64,000 nucleotides of DNA from Clostridiaceae bacterium (GTDB lineage: Bacteria > Bacillota > Clostridia > Lachnospirales > Lachnospiraceae). How positions within the stretch are numbered: position 1 is the first letter of the stretch; each line of letters begins with the position of its first letter. The stretch is from the NCBI GenBank assembly GCA_902362865.1, contig CABIYE010000001.1, positions 417,318 through 481,317 on the forward strand, in the 5' to 3' direction. The notes below the pieces were generated by a model. It did no database searches. It saw only the letters and a list, made by a program, of their open reading frames with translations, and was not told the origin of the DNA. This document shows positions 26,281-35,664 of the stretch, piece after piece. The translations under genes and the position numbers were made by a program.

Positions 26281-27672
26281 TTGATTCATCAGTATCGGAA
26301 TAACGGTTATAATATTGTGCTGGATGTGTGCAGCGGCGCCGTACATGTGGTGGATGACCTTTGTTACGATGTTATTGAACGGCTGAACGGACAGAACGAA
26401 GGACATACTGCAGATTCTTTGAAAAAGCCGGAGGTTTTTGAAGATTTAAGGGAAGCTCTGGGTGTGAAATATACGGAAGAAGAACTCAGGGACGCGCTTT
26501 TGGATGTGACGGAGCTTACACAGGCGGGACAGCTTTTTTCACCGGATGTGTATGAAGATTTTATTGGTGAAGTGAAAAAGAGGAAGACGGTTGTGAAGGC
26601 ACTTTGCCTGCATATTGCCCATGACTGCAATCTGGCGTGCAGGTATTGCTTTGCAGAAGAAGGAGAATACCATGGAAGAAGGGCTCTTATGAGCTATGAA
26701 GTGGGGAAAAAAGCGTTGGATTTTCTGATTGCCAATTCAGGGAACAGGCATAATCTGGAAGTGGATTTTTTTGGCGGAGAGCCGTTGATGAACTGGCAGG
26801 TTGTGAAGGATCTGGTTGCATATGGAAGAGAGCAGGAGAAAATCCATGACAAGCATTTCCGCTTCACGGTCACTACAAATGGGGTTCTTCTGAATGATGA
26901 GATTCAGGAGTTTATCAATAAAGAAATGGATAATGTGGTTCTGAGTCTTGACGGGCGGAAGGAAGTAAATGATAAGATGCGTCCTTTCCGGAACGGGAAG
27001 GGCAGTTACGATCTGATTGTTCCCAAATTCCAGAAACTTGCGGACAGCAGGAATCAGGAGAAATATTATATCAGAGGGACATTTACCCGGAATAATCTGG
27101 ACTTTTCCAATGATATCCTGCATTTTGCAGATCTGGGATTTAAGCAGATGTCTATTGAGCCTGTGGTGGGAGAAGAAACAGATCCTTATGCTATCAGAGA
27201 AGAAGATCTGCCGCAGATTTGTGAAGAGTATGATAAGCTTGCGAAGATTATGATTGAGAGAGAAAAGGCGGGAAAAGGTTTCAATTTCTTCCATTTTATG
27301 ATAGACTTAGAAGGTGGGCCGTGTGTAGCAAAAAGATTGTCAGGATGCGGTTCAGGAACGGAATATCTTGCTGTGACTCCGTGGGGGGATTTGTATCCTT
27401 GCCATCAGTTTGTAGGAAAAGAAGAGTTCCTGATGGGCAATGTGGATGAAGGAATCATAAAACCGGAGATTGCGGAGGAATTCCGGGGGTGCAGTGTGTA
27501 TTCCAAAGAAAAATGTAAGAAATGCTTTGCAAGATTTTACTGCAGCGGAGGCTGTATGGCAAACGCATACAATTTCCATGGCACGATTCATGATGCCTAT
27601 GATATTGGGTGTGAGATGCAGCGTAAGCGGGTAGAATGTGCCATCATGATGAAGGCTGCAATGGCAGAGTAA
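26281..27672 (+). CDS. scfB: SCIFF-system radical SAM maturase
   Basis: 463 aa. An N-terminal recognition-like domain (IHQYRNNGYNIVLDV) precedes the radical-SAM core with the [4Fe-4S]-SAM motif CNLACRYC (Cys116, 120, 123). The C-terminal SPASM region binds auxiliary clusters (GCGSG; CKKCFARFYCSGGC). It installs thioether cross-links in the SCIFF peptide encoded just upstream. The best start is TTG at 26281, giving MIHQYRN, with AAGGAAAGGGG ahead; a GTG six bases earlier is possible. secDF follows 24 bp downstream. Confidence 0.94.
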   Translation: MIHQYRNNGYNIVLDVCSGAVHVVDDLCYDVIERLNGQNEGHTADSLKKPEVFEDLREALGVKYTEEELRDALLDVTELTQAGQLFSPDVYEDFIGEVKKRKTVVKALCLHIAHDCNLACRYCFAEEGEYHGRRALMSYEVGKKALDFLIANSGNRHNLEVDFFGGEPLMNWQVVKDLVAYGREQEKIHDKHFRFTVTTNGVLLNDEIQEFINKEMDNVVLSLDGRKEVNDKMRPFRNGKGSYDLIVPKFQKLADSRNQEKYYIRGTFTRNNLDFSNDILHFADLGFKQMSIEPVVGEETDPYAIREEDLPQICEEYDKLAKIMIEREKAGKGFNFFHFMIDLEGGPCVAKRLSGCGSGTEYLAVTPWGDLYPCHQFVGKEEFLMGNVDEGIIKPEIAEEFRGCSVYSKEKCKKCFARFYCSGGCMANAYNFHGTIHDAYDIGCEMQRKRVECAIMMKAAMAE

Positions 27673-27696
27673 TAGAGAGAGGAGAAACAAAGTAAA

Positions 27697-29847
27697 ATGA
27701 ACAAAAAGAAAGGAATACTGAGCCTGGTTGTGACGGCTGTCCTGATTGTGCTTTTAGGATTCACAACCATTCAGGGGTTCGGACCGACACAGACCGGGGC
27801 AGCAAAAAACATTACGTTAGGTCTTGACCTTGCGGGTGGTGTAAGTATTACATACCAGGTTAAGAACGACAATCCTACCAGCGAAGAGATGAGTGATACC
27901 ATCTACAAGCTGCAAAAACGTGTGGAACAGTACAGCACAGAGGCAAGTGTTTATCAGGAAGGCGATGACCGTATTAGTATCGAAATCCCTGGTGTGACGG
28001 ATGCCAATACGATCCTGGATGAACTTGGCAAACCCGGTTCTCTGGAATTTCAGACAGAGGATGGCGAGACGGTTATCACCGGTACGGATGTAGAAACCGC
28101 AACTGCCAGATCCGGCCAGGATGATATGAAGAACACGGAGTATACAGTAGAACTTACTCTGACGGATGAGGGAACCACGAAGTTTGCAGAAGCAACTACT
28201 GCGAATGTAGGCAAATCCATCTCTATCATTTATGATGGCGAGACTATCAGCGCTCCGACGGTAAATGAGGCGATTACAGGCGGACAGGCTTATATTACGG
28301 GCGATTTTACTTATGAAGAAGCGGAGAATCTTGCTTCTACTATCCGTATCGGCGGATTGAAGCTGGAACTGGAAGAACTTCGCTCTAATGTGGTAGGCGC
28401 CCAGCTTGGTGAGCAGGCGATTAGTACCAGTGTAAAAGCGGGCGCTATCGGTCTTGCAATTGTCATTATTTTCATGATTGCTGTATACCTGCTTCCGGGT
28501 CTTGCATCAGGACTTGCGTTGATTATTTATACAGAGATTGTATTTATTATTCTGAATGCGTTCAATGTAACGCTGACACTGCCCGGTCTTGCCGGTATTA
28601 TCCTGAGTATTGGTATGGCGGTGGATGCGAATGTTATTATTTTCGCCCGTGTAAGAGAAGAGATGTCAAAGGGCAAGAGTGTACGTAGCTCTCTGAAGAC
28701 AGGTTTCCAGAAAGCGATGTCAGCAATCGTGGATGGTAATGTAACGACTCTGATTGCAGCGGTTGTCCTGTGGTTTATGGGAACAGGAAGCGTAAAGGGA
28801 TTTGCACAGACTCTGGGAATCGGTATTGTGGTTTCCATGTTCACGGCTCTGGTTATTACCAGAATGATTATATATGCATTTTATGCAGTTGGACTTAAGA
28901 AAGAAAGTTTGTATTATAAGCCCAGAAAGGAAAGGGCGTCCATCAATTTCCTTGGAAAGAAGAATATTTGCTTTATCCTTTCTGCAGTTGTCATTCTTGG
29001 CGGTATTGCAGTTATGGCAATTAATGCGGGAAGCGGAAAAGGCGCTATGGCTTACAGCCTGGAATTCGAGGGAGGTACATCAACAAATGTAACCTTTAAT
29101 GAGGATTATACGATTGATGAAATTGATTCTGAGATTGTCCCGATTGTCGAAGAAGTAACAGGCGATCATAATGTACAGACACAGAAGGTTGCAGATACTA
29201 ATCAGGTTATCATTAAGACGAAGACACTGGATCTGGATACCCGTGAAGCTTTAAATCAGGCACTGGTAGAGAATTTTGACGTAGATGATTCTCTGATTAC
29301 AGCAGAAAATATCAGTTCTACCGTAAGCAACGAGATGCGTCAGGATGCGATTATTGCAGTAATTGTTGCCACAATCTTTATGCTGATCTATATCTGGTTC
29401 CGGTTTAAGGATATTCGTTTCGCGGCCAGTGCGGTTGCAGCACTTCTGCATGATGTGCTGGTAGTAATGGCATTTTATGCAGTTGCGAGAATTTCCGTAG
29501 GTAATACCTTTATCGCATGTATGCTGACGATCGTAGGTTATTCTATCAATGCGACGATTGTTATCTTCGACCGTATCCGTGAAGAACTGCGTCTGAAGAC
29601 GAAAGACACAGATCTGGCTGAAGTGGTGAATAAGAGTATCACACAGACTCTTACCAGAAGTATTTATACTTCCTTAACAACTTTTGTTATGGTAGCAGTA
29701 TTATTTGTATTAGGCGTAAGTTCCATTAAGGAATTTGCACTGCCTCTGATGGTAGGTATTGTATGCGGTGCTTATTCTTCTGTATGTATCACAGGCGCTT
29801 TGTGGTATGTAATGAAAACAAAGCTTGGAAAGAAAAAAGCAAATTAA
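27697..29847 (+). CDS. secDF: Fused protein-export membrane protein SecDF
   Basis: 716 aa, with SecD and SecF joined in one chain. The SecD half starts ITLGLDLAGGVSITYQV and carries the membrane block around GLAGIILSIGMAVDANVIIFARVREE. The SecF half begins near residue 420 (YSLEFEGGTSTNVTF) and has the matching block TIVGYSINATIVIFDRIREE. About 12 helices are expected; the Asp and Arg of the two proton-path motifs are present. It uses proton motive force to pull proteins out of SecYEG. Its place beside the SCIFF genes is a conserved Clostridia arrangement. Confidence 0.95.
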   Translation: MNKKKGILSLVVTAVLIVLLGFTTIQGFGPTQTGAAKNITLGLDLAGGVSITYQVKNDNPTSEEMSDTIYKLQKRVEQYSTEASVYQEGDDRISIEIPGVTDANTILDELGKPGSLEFQTEDGETVITGTDVETATARSGQDDMKNTEYTVELTLTDEGTTKFAEATTANVGKSISIIYDGETISAPTVNEAITGGQAYITGDFTYEEAENLASTIRIGGLKLELEELRSNVVGAQLGEQAISTSVKAGAIGLAIVIIFMIAVYLLPGLASGLALIIYTEIVFIILNAFNVTLTLPGLAGIILSIGMAVDANVIIFARVREEMSKGKSVRSSLKTGFQKAMSAIVDGNVTTLIAAVVLWFMGTGSVKGFAQTLGIGIVVSMFTALVITRMIIYAFYAVGLKKESLYYKPRKERASINFLGKKNICFILSAVVILGGIAVMAINAGSGKGAMAYSLEFEGGTSTNVTFNEDYTIDEIDSEIVPIVEEVTGDHNVQTQKVADTNQVIIKTKTLDLDTREALNQALVENFDVDDSLITAENISSTVSNEMRQDAIIAVIVATIFMLIYIWFRFKDIRFAASAVAALLHDVLVVMAFYAVARISVGNTFIACMLTIVGYSINATIVIFDRIREELRLKTKDTDLAEVVNKSITQTLTRSIYTSLTTFVMVAVLFVLGVSSIKEFALPLMVGIVCGAYSSVCITGALWYVMKTKLGKKKAN

Positions 29848-29856
29848 TACAGTGAG

Positions 29857-29881
29857 AAAGGGCTGCGGATGGCAGCCCTTT
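29857..29881 (+). terminator. Terminator after secDF
   Basis: AAAGGGCTGC / GCAGCCCTTT, ten base pairs, starting 10 bp after the secDF stop. The T-run is short. Confidence 0.7.
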
Positions 29882-29910
29882 CCTATGTTATAGAACGCAG
29901 GGAGTTCGAG

Positions 29911-29930
29911 GCGGACTTGTCCGCTTTTTA
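29911..29930 (+). terminator. Second short terminator-like hairpin upstream of recJ
   Basis: GCGGA-CTTG-TCCGC followed by TTTTTA. Together with the first hairpin it argues that recJ translation begins downstream, at 29953. Confidence 0.55.
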
Positions 29931-29952
29931 TAGAGGGCAGAGGAACAAAAGA

Positions 29953-31713
29953 ATGGAACAATGGGTTTTGCTTAGAAAAGGTGCGGATTTTAAGGCAATC
30001 GGTGAAAAATTTCACATCAGCCCCAGGCTTGCCTGCCTGATTCGGAACAGGGATATTATTGGCGATGAGAATATAGAGAATTATCTTTACGGAACGATTG
30101 CTGATTTGTACGATGGAATGCTTCTTCAGGATATGGACAGGGCTGTGAGTATTCTTATGGAGAAAATAAAAGCCGAGGAAAAGATTCGTATTATTGGTGA
30201 TTATGATATTGACGGAGTGTGCGCTACTTACATTTTACTGGAGGGGCTGGAAAACCTGGGTGCAGATGTAGATATTGATATTCCGGACAGGATTTTAGAT
30301 GGTTATGGGCTGAACAGGCATTTGATTGATCGTGCATTTGAAGCAGGGGTTGATACGATTGTGACCTGTGATAATGGAATTGCGGCGGCAGAAGAGATTG
30401 CATATGGAAAAAGTCTCGGCATGACGATTATCGTGACAGATCACCATGAAGTTCCTTATGAAGAGAGAGAAAGCGAAAGATGTTATTTACTGCCGGCCGC
30501 CGATGCGGTGGTGGATCCGAAGCGTGGCGATTGCAGTTATCCATTTAAAGGGCTGTGTGGGGCGGCGGTTGCGTATAAACTGGTGGAAGCGCTCTATGGA
30601 GCTATGGGAAAAGATGCGGAAGATATGGATTATCTGATGGAAGAGGTGGCAATTGCCACGGTGGGAGATGTAATGGATTTGATTGGAGAGAACCGCATTT
30701 TCGTGAAGCAGGGGCTGGAGATGCTGCGCCGAACCAGTAATAAAGGGCTGAAAGCATTGATGGAGTGCACCGGAGTAGAGGCAGGCAGAGTATCTTCTTA
30801 TCATATAGGTTTTGTGCTGGGCCCCTGTATGAATGCCAGTGGCAGGCTGGATACGGCGAAGCGGGCGTTGGAGCTTCTTCGGGCAAAGACGAAGAAAGAA
30901 GCAGATATTCTTGCGGGTGATCTGAAAGCATTGAATGACAGCCGAAAAGATATGACGGAAGAGGCTGTAAGGCAGGCAGAAATTCAGGTGGAAGAAACAC
31001 CTGTGGGAAGAGAAAAAGTGTTGGTGATATATTTGCCGGATTGCCATGAGAGTCTTGCAGGGATCGTGGCAGGAAGAATCCGGGAAAAGTATTATAAGCC
31101 GACGTATGTGCTCACAGAAGCAGAGGAAGGTGTGAAAGGCTCGGGACGGTCTATAGATACTTATCATATGTACGAAGAGTTAAGTAAATGTAAAAATTTG
31201 TTTACCAGATATGGAGGACACAGGCTGGCGGCTGGGCTATCCCTCCCGAAAGAAAATGTAGAGCGATTCCGGCAGGCGGTGAATGCGGTTTGCACATTGA
31301 GTGAAAAAGATTTGCAGGAGAAAGTGTCCATTGATATGCAGATGCCTTTTTCCTGTGTAACCGAAAGGTTTGTGGAAGAGCTGGAGCTTCTGGAGCCATT
31401 TGGCAAAGGAAATCCCAAGCCTGTATTTGCAGAAAAAAATGTGGAAATCCTATATGCAAAGAGAATCGGCAGAAATAAAAATATGCTGAAATTACAGGTA
31501 AAAGACGAGGCGGGTACAGCGATTGAAGCGCTATATTTTGGAGAAGCACAGAGCCTGCTTGATGCAATTGCCGGAAAATACGGGAGGGCACAGGCAGAGA
31601 GAATATTTACCGGACAGTGCCGGGGAGTAAAGATGTCAATTACCTATTATCCCGGAATCAATGAATATATGGGAAGGAAAACACCACAGATAATCCTTAC
31701 ACATTTTCAGTAA
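29953..31713 (+). CDS. recJ: Single-stranded-DNA-specific exonuclease RecJ
   Basis: 586 aa. DHH-family 5'-3' exonuclease acting in recombination and mismatch or base-excision repair. Catalytic motifs are IRIIGDYDIDGVCATYILLEG-type motif I (seen as GDYDIDGVCA), motif II TCDNGIAAAEE, the DHH box VTDHHEVP, and the DHHA1-region GGHRLAAGLS. A C-terminal OB-like domain carries LLEPFGKGNPKPVF. I prefer the ATG at 29953, since an in-frame ATG at 29869 lies between two terminator hairpins. No promoter is clear. The next operon (apt) has its own promoter. Confidence 0.93.
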   Translation: MEQWVLLRKGADFKAIGEKFHISPRLACLIRNRDIIGDENIENYLYGTIADLYDGMLLQDMDRAVSILMEKIKAEEKIRIIGDYDIDGVCATYILLEGLENLGADVDIDIPDRILDGYGLNRHLIDRAFEAGVDTIVTCDNGIAAAEEIAYGKSLGMTIIVTDHHEVPYEERESERCYLLPAADAVVDPKRGDCSYPFKGLCGAAVAYKLVEALYGAMGKDAEDMDYLMEEVAIATVGDVMDLIGENRIFVKQGLEMLRRTSNKGLKALMECTGVEAGRVSSYHIGFVLGPCMNASGRLDTAKRALELLRAKTKKEADILAGDLKALNDSRKDMTEEAVRQAEIQVEETPVGREKVLVIYLPDCHESLAGIVAGRIREKYYKPTYVLTEAEEGVKGSGRSIDTYHMYEELSKCKNLFTRYGGHRLAAGLSLPKENVERFRQAVNAVCTLSEKDLQEKVSIDMQMPFSCVTERFVEELELLEPFGKGNPKPVFAEKNVEILYAKRIGRNKNMLKLQVKDEAGTAIEALYFGEAQSLLDAIAGKYGRAQAERIFTGQCRGVKMSITYYPGINEYMGRKTPQIILTHFQ

Positions 31714-31717
31714 AAGT

Positions 31718-31746
31718 TTGAAATGCCATAATATAGGTGATATAAT
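31718..31746 (+). promoter_or_regulatory. Predicted strong sigma-A promoter of the apt-relA operon
   Basis: TTGAAA (31718-31723), exactly 17 bp, then TATAAT (31741-31746). Transcription would start near 31753, leaving an untranslated leader of about 300 nt before apt, filled by the repeats below. Confidence 0.7.
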
Positions 31747-31787
31747 GAGCGCATAGCGACGAGCGCAGCTTCATGCAGAACGCGGAT

Positions 31788-31801
31788 GTCTGCTTGCAGA
31801 C
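31788..31801 (+). repeat. Perfect small hairpin in the apt leader
   Basis: GTCTGC-TT-GCAGAC. It lies between the promoter and the tandem repeats. Confidence 0.5.
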
Positions 31802-31829
31802 AAGACGCGGGAGGCAGGAAGCTATGTGA

Positions 31830-32022
31830 GTGCAACGAACACCGAGCAGGCTGTGCATGCGAGGTGAGCGCGAGGAGCGAAGACGAGCGCGAGCGGAAGA
31901 GTGCAACGAACACCGAGCAGGCTGTGCATGCGAGGTGAGCGCGAGGAGCGAAGACGAGCGCGAGCGTGAGTAGTGCAACGAACACCGAGCAGGCTGTGCA
32001 TGCGAGGTGAGCGCGAGGAGCG
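31830..32022 (+). repeat. Three tandem repeats (about 71 bp) in the apt leader
   Basis: A 50-bp core starting GTGCAACGAACACCGAGCAG is repeated nearly exactly at 31830, 31901 and 31973, with 21-22-bp spacers that contain AAGACGAGCGCGAGCG in the first two. The period shifts between 71 and 72, so it is not codon-phased. Purine-rich and GC-rich compared with the flanks. The stretch from recJ to apt (31714-32052) holds no gene; open frames over it on either strand follow the repeat only. Confidence 0.85.
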
Positions 32023-32052
32023 GTAAGACGAACGCAAGACAAATAGAAGGGA

Positions 32053-32589
32053 ATGAAAGTCAAGATGAAACCAATAGAAGAATACGTAGTTAGTATCCCG
32101 GACTTTCCGGAGAAAGGAATTATTTTCAGAGACATTACAGGAATATTACAGGATGCAGAAGGATTGCATCTTGCTATTGATTTAATGGAAGAGAAGCTTG
32201 CCGGTTTGGATTTTGATGTAATTGTAGGACCGGAGGCAAGAGGATTTATTTTTGCGATGCCCCTGGCTTACAATTTGCATAAGTCACTGGCGGCAGTGAG
32301 AAAGAAAGGGAAGCTTCCCAGAGAAACAATATCGGTAAAGTACGATCTTGAGTACGGCACGGCAGAGGTTGAGATGCATAAGGATGCTGTGAAACCGGGA
32401 CAAAAGGTTGTAATTGTAGATGACCTGATGGCAACAGGAGGGACGCTGGAAGCTATTGTTAAGATGGTAGAAGAGCTTGGCGGAGAAGTTGTAAAGATCG
32501 TGTGTCTGATGGAACTTGCCGGTTTGAATGGCAGAGAAAAGCTTGATGGCTATGATGTGGATGCCGTTATTAGCTATCCGGGCAAATAG
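32053..32589 (+). CDS. apt: Adenine phosphoribosyltransferase
   Basis: 178 aa. Purine-salvage enzyme converting adenine and PRPP to AMP. The N-terminal block IPDFPEKGIIFRDITGIL is typical, PEARGFIF follows, and the PRPP-binding loop is VVIVDDLMATGGT. Start at 32053 (MKVKMKPIEEY) with GAAGGGA very close; ATG 32065 is an alternative with a longer spacer. First gene of an apt-relA-MBL-hemZ-hisS-aspS operon; adjacency to relA is shared with many Firmicutes. Confidence 0.96.
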   Translation: MKVKMKPIEEYVVSIPDFPEKGIIFRDITGILQDAEGLHLAIDLMEEKLAGLDFDVIVGPEARGFIFAMPLAYNLHKSLAAVRKKGKLPRETISVKYDLEYGTAEVEMHKDAVKPGQKVVIVDDLMATGGTLEAIVKMVEELGGEVVKIVCLMELAGLNGREKLDGYDVDAVISYPGK

Positions 32590-32631
32590 GGTGAGCGGTG
32601 TTTTGATTATGAAAAAGAAAGGGGGATCTGT

Positions 32632-34983
32632 ATGGCAAATGTAACGACGTATGAATCAGATTCGTTGAATCGCATTGCTCCGGAATCGATTACGCAGAAT
32701 TCGTTGGAAGGGCTTGAGATTGTGGATGGCCATGCGGTGAAGGCACCTGCGGATTACCAGAATCCGGATGAGCTTTATGACTTATTGATTAAACGCATAT
32801 GTAAATACCATCCATCCACCGATGTTTCCATGGTTGAAAAGGCATATCGCATAGCTAAGAATGCACATGAAGGACAGTTCCGAAAGTCGGGGGAAGCCTA
32901 CATCATTCATCCGTTGTGGGTAGCGATTATTCTTGCAGATTTGGAGATGGATAAAGAGACGATTACGGCAGGAATCCTTCACGATGTCGTGGAGGATACC
33001 ATTATGACGGAAGATGAGATCCGCAAGGAATTTGGCGATGAAGTGGCGCTTCTTGTCGATGGCGTAACCAAATTGGGACGATTGTCTTATTCTGCTGATA
33101 AGCTGGAAGTGCAGGCAGAGAATTTGCGAAAGATGTTTCTCGCAATGGCGAAAGATATCCGCGTGATTATTATTAAGCTGGCAGACCGGCTTCACAATAT
33201 GCGGACTCTGCAATTTATGCGTCCTGAGAAACAGAAGGAAAAAGCGAAAGAGACGATGGACATTTATGCTCCGATTGCACAGCGGCTCGGTATTTCCAAG
33301 ATTAAGACAGAGCTTGATGATCTGGCGTTGAAATATTCCCAGCCGGAAGTGTTTTTTGATCTGGTAAATCAGATCAATGCAAGAAAAACGGAGCGGGAAG
33401 AATTTGTGGCACAGATTGTGGAAGAAGTTTCTGCACATATCCATAATGCCGGTATAAAGGCGGAAGTAAACGGGCGTGTAAAACATTTCTTCAGTATTTA
33501 CAAGAAAATGGTGAATCAGGATAAAACGGTAGACCAGATATACGATCTGTTTGCAGTCCGGATTATTGTGGATTCTGTAAAAGACTGTTATGCGGCGCTG
33601 GGAGTCATTCATGAGATGTATACGCCGATCCCGGGACGTTTTAAGGATTATATTGCCATGCCGAAGGCGAATATGTATCAGTCTCTTCATACGACATTGA
33701 TGAGCTCCGTCGGGCAGCCTTTTGAGGTTCAGATCCGTACCCAGGAAATGCATAAAACCGCGGAATATGGTATTGCTGCCCACTGGAAATATAAGGAATC
33801 TAACGATGGCAAAAAGAGTGTGGAGGCTCAGGAAGAAGAAAAGCTGAACTGGCTGCGCCAGATCCTGGAGTGGCAGCGTGATATGTCCGACAACAGAGAA
33901 TTTCTGAGCATGATCAAAGGCGATCTGGATTTGTTTGCAGAGGATGTCTATTGCTTTACGCCCAACGGGGATGTGAAGAACCTGCCAAATGGCTCAACGC
34001 CGGTGGATTTTGCCTATGCAATCCACAGTGCGGTCGGTAATAAGATGGTGGGCGCCCGGGTGAACGGAAAACTTGTTAATATTGATTATAAAATCCAGAA
34101 CGGAGACAGGATTGAAATCCTGACATCCCAGAATTCCAGAGGCCCAAGCCGTGACTGGCTGAACATTGTAAAAAGCACGCAGGCGAAAAATAAAATTAAT
34201 CAGTGGTTTAAGAAGGAATTTAAGGAAGAAAATATTGTACGTGGCAAGGAGATGACTGCCACCTACTGTAAGTCCAAATCCATAGTTCTCAGTGACATCA
34301 TGAAGCCGAAATATCAGGAAGTCGTACAGAGAAAATACGGTTTCAAGGATTGGGATTCTGTGCTTGCTGCAATTGGACACGGCGGCCTGAAAGAAGGTCA
34401 GGTAGTCAATCGTCTGATGGAAGAATACGGCAAGGAGCACAAGAAGGAAATTACCAATGAAGTAGTGCTGGAAAAGGTGGCGGAGGCTGCGAAGAACAAA
34501 GTTCATATTGCCAAATCCAAAAGTGGTATTGTAGTAAAAGGAATTGATGATGTGGCAGTACGTTTCTCCAGATGCTGCAACCCGGTTCCGGGCGATGAGA
34601 TTGTAGGCTTTGTCACGCGCGGAAGAGGACTCTCCATTCATCGTACAGACTGCGTAAATATGATTCATTTGACAGAATCGGAAAGGGCAAGGCTGATTGA
34701 TGCAGAGTGGGAAAGTGAGGTAGCAGAAGAAACCGGCGGACAATACCTTGCTGAAATTAAAATGTACGCAGAAGACCGGCAGGGACTTTTGATGGAGATA
34801 ACAAAGATATTTACCGAAGCTAAGATTGATGTAAAGTCTATGAATATACGTACCAGCAAGAAACAAGGAACGGCTACGATTGAGACGGGATTTATCGTGC
34901 ATGGCAGGGAGGAACTTGGCCGTGTGATTGAAAAACTCCGTCAGCTGGAAAGCGTGATAGACATTGAACGTACAGTTGGATAG
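32632..34983 (+). CDS. relA: Bifunctional (p)ppGpp synthetase/hydrolase RelA/SpoT
   Basis: 783 aa. Controls the stringent-response alarmone. The N-terminal HD hydrolase domain is intact (RKSGEAYIIHPLWVA, then ILHDVVEDT). The synthetase domain shows GRFKDYIAMPKANMYQSLHT and the substrate motif FEVQIRTQEMHKTAEYGIAAHWKYK. A TGS domain (CFTPNGDVKNLPNGSTPVDFAY), a conserved-cysteine region (RCCNPVPGDEIVGFVTRGRG) and a C-terminal ACT domain complete the long-form architecture. Both activities are expected. AAAGGGGGA precedes the ATG. Confidence 0.96.
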   Translation: MANVTTYESDSLNRIAPESITQNSLEGLEIVDGHAVKAPADYQNPDELYDLLIKRICKYHPSTDVSMVEKAYRIAKNAHEGQFRKSGEAYIIHPLWVAIILADLEMDKETITAGILHDVVEDTIMTEDEIRKEFGDEVALLVDGVTKLGRLSYSADKLEVQAENLRKMFLAMAKDIRVIIIKLADRLHNMRTLQFMRPEKQKEKAKETMDIYAPIAQRLGISKIKTELDDLALKYSQPEVFFDLVNQINARKTEREEFVAQIVEEVSAHIHNAGIKAEVNGRVKHFFSIYKKMVNQDKTVDQIYDLFAVRIIVDSVKDCYAALGVIHEMYTPIPGRFKDYIAMPKANMYQSLHTTLMSSVGQPFEVQIRTQEMHKTAEYGIAAHWKYKESNDGKKSVEAQEEEKLNWLRQILEWQRDMSDNREFLSMIKGDLDLFAEDVYCFTPNGDVKNLPNGSTPVDFAYAIHSAVGNKMVGARVNGKLVNIDYKIQNGDRIEILTSQNSRGPSRDWLNIVKSTQAKNKINQWFKKEFKEENIVRGKEMTATYCKSKSIVLSDIMKPKYQEVVQRKYGFKDWDSVLAAIGHGGLKEGQVVNRLMEEYGKEHKKEITNEVVLEKVAEAAKNKVHIAKSKSGIVVKGIDDVAVRFSRCCNPVPGDEIVGFVTRGRGLSIHRTDCVNMIHLTESERARLIDAEWESEVAEETGGQYLAEIKMYAEDRQGLLMEITKIFTEAKIDVKSMNIRTSKKQGTATIETGFIVHGREELGRVIEKLRQLESVIDIERTVG

Positions 34984-34997
34984 AGACAGGAGAGATT

Positions 34998-35618
34998 ATG
35001 AAAGTAGAAAAATTTGTGACGGGAATTATCAGTACGAACTGTTATCTGGTGATAAATGAAGAAACAAAACAGACGGTTGTCATTGATCCGGGGGCATGTC
35101 CAAAGCATCTGATGGGACATATAAAGAGTGAAGGACTTGATATTCGGGCAATCCTTCTTACTCACGGACATTTTGATCATATAATGGGAATTGATGATTT
35201 CCTGAAAGAATTTGATGTGCCGGTGTATGTCCATGAGGGAGATAGAGAGACGATTACGGATGCGTCCCTGAATCAATCTAGTGTGTACACGGCGGGGTAC
35301 ACATTTTCAAAGGCAGTTTATACAAAAGACGGACAAGTGCTTTCCTTTGCCGGATATGATTTTAAAGTAATCCATACGCCCGGGCATACACCGGGCGGTG
35401 TTTGCTACTACGTAGAATCAGAAAATGTATTGTTCAGCGGCGACACTCTGTTTCAGAATTCTGTGGGACGTACCGATTTTGTAAATAGTAGTACTTCGGA
35501 TCTGGTGAGAGGAATTCGGGAAAAGCTTTTTACGCTGCCGGAAGACGTGCTGGTGTATCCGGGGCATATGGGTGAGACCACTATTGGACATGAAAAAAAC
35601 TACAATATGTTTGTGTAA
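34998..35618 (+). CDS. MBL-fold hydrolase, glyoxalase II-like
   Basis: 206 aa. Single metallo-beta-lactamase domain with the metal motif LTHGHFDHIMG (HxHxDH), a later His in VIHTPGHTPGG, the Asp in LFSGDTLFQ, and a final His in YPGHMGETTIG. Small enzymes like this hydrolyse thioesters such as S-lactoylglutathione or related thiol adducts; the actual substrate is unknown. It starts 14 bp after relA in the same operon. Confidence 0.9.
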   Translation: MKVEKFVTGIISTNCYLVINEETKQTVVIDPGACPKHLMGHIKSEGLDIRAILLTHGHFDHIMGIDDFLKEFDVPVYVHEGDRETITDASLNQSSVYTAGYTFSKAVYTKDGQVLSFAGYDFKVIHTPGHTPGGVCYYVESENVLFSGDTLFQNSVGRTDFVNSSTSDLVRGIREKLFTLPEDVLVYPGHMGETTIGHEKNYNMFV

Positions 35619-35625
35619 GGTTTCA

Positions 35626-35664
35626 TTGGGGACGTAGTAAAGTGTCACTTTACTACGTCCCCAA
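35626..35664. repeat. Perfect 39-bp palindrome, REP-like
   Basis: The 19-base arm TTGGGGACGTAGTAAAGTG is followed by one T and its exact complement. A decayed relative of the right part (AAAGTGGTGTCCCCAATTG) follows to about 35690. It sits between the MBL gene and hemZ and would create a spurious N-terminus if hemZ were started at 35642. Confidence 0.85.

Noticed and set aside
31830..32022. Possible CRISPR array in the apt leader
   Set aside because: Units are longer than CRISPR repeats, the spacers are almost identical to each other, and no cas gene is present.
31697..32135. Several overlapping minus-strand frames in the apt leader
   Set aside because: They are created by the 71-72-bp repeat, whose period is not codon-phased. 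They run across the apt promoter and have no start signals.
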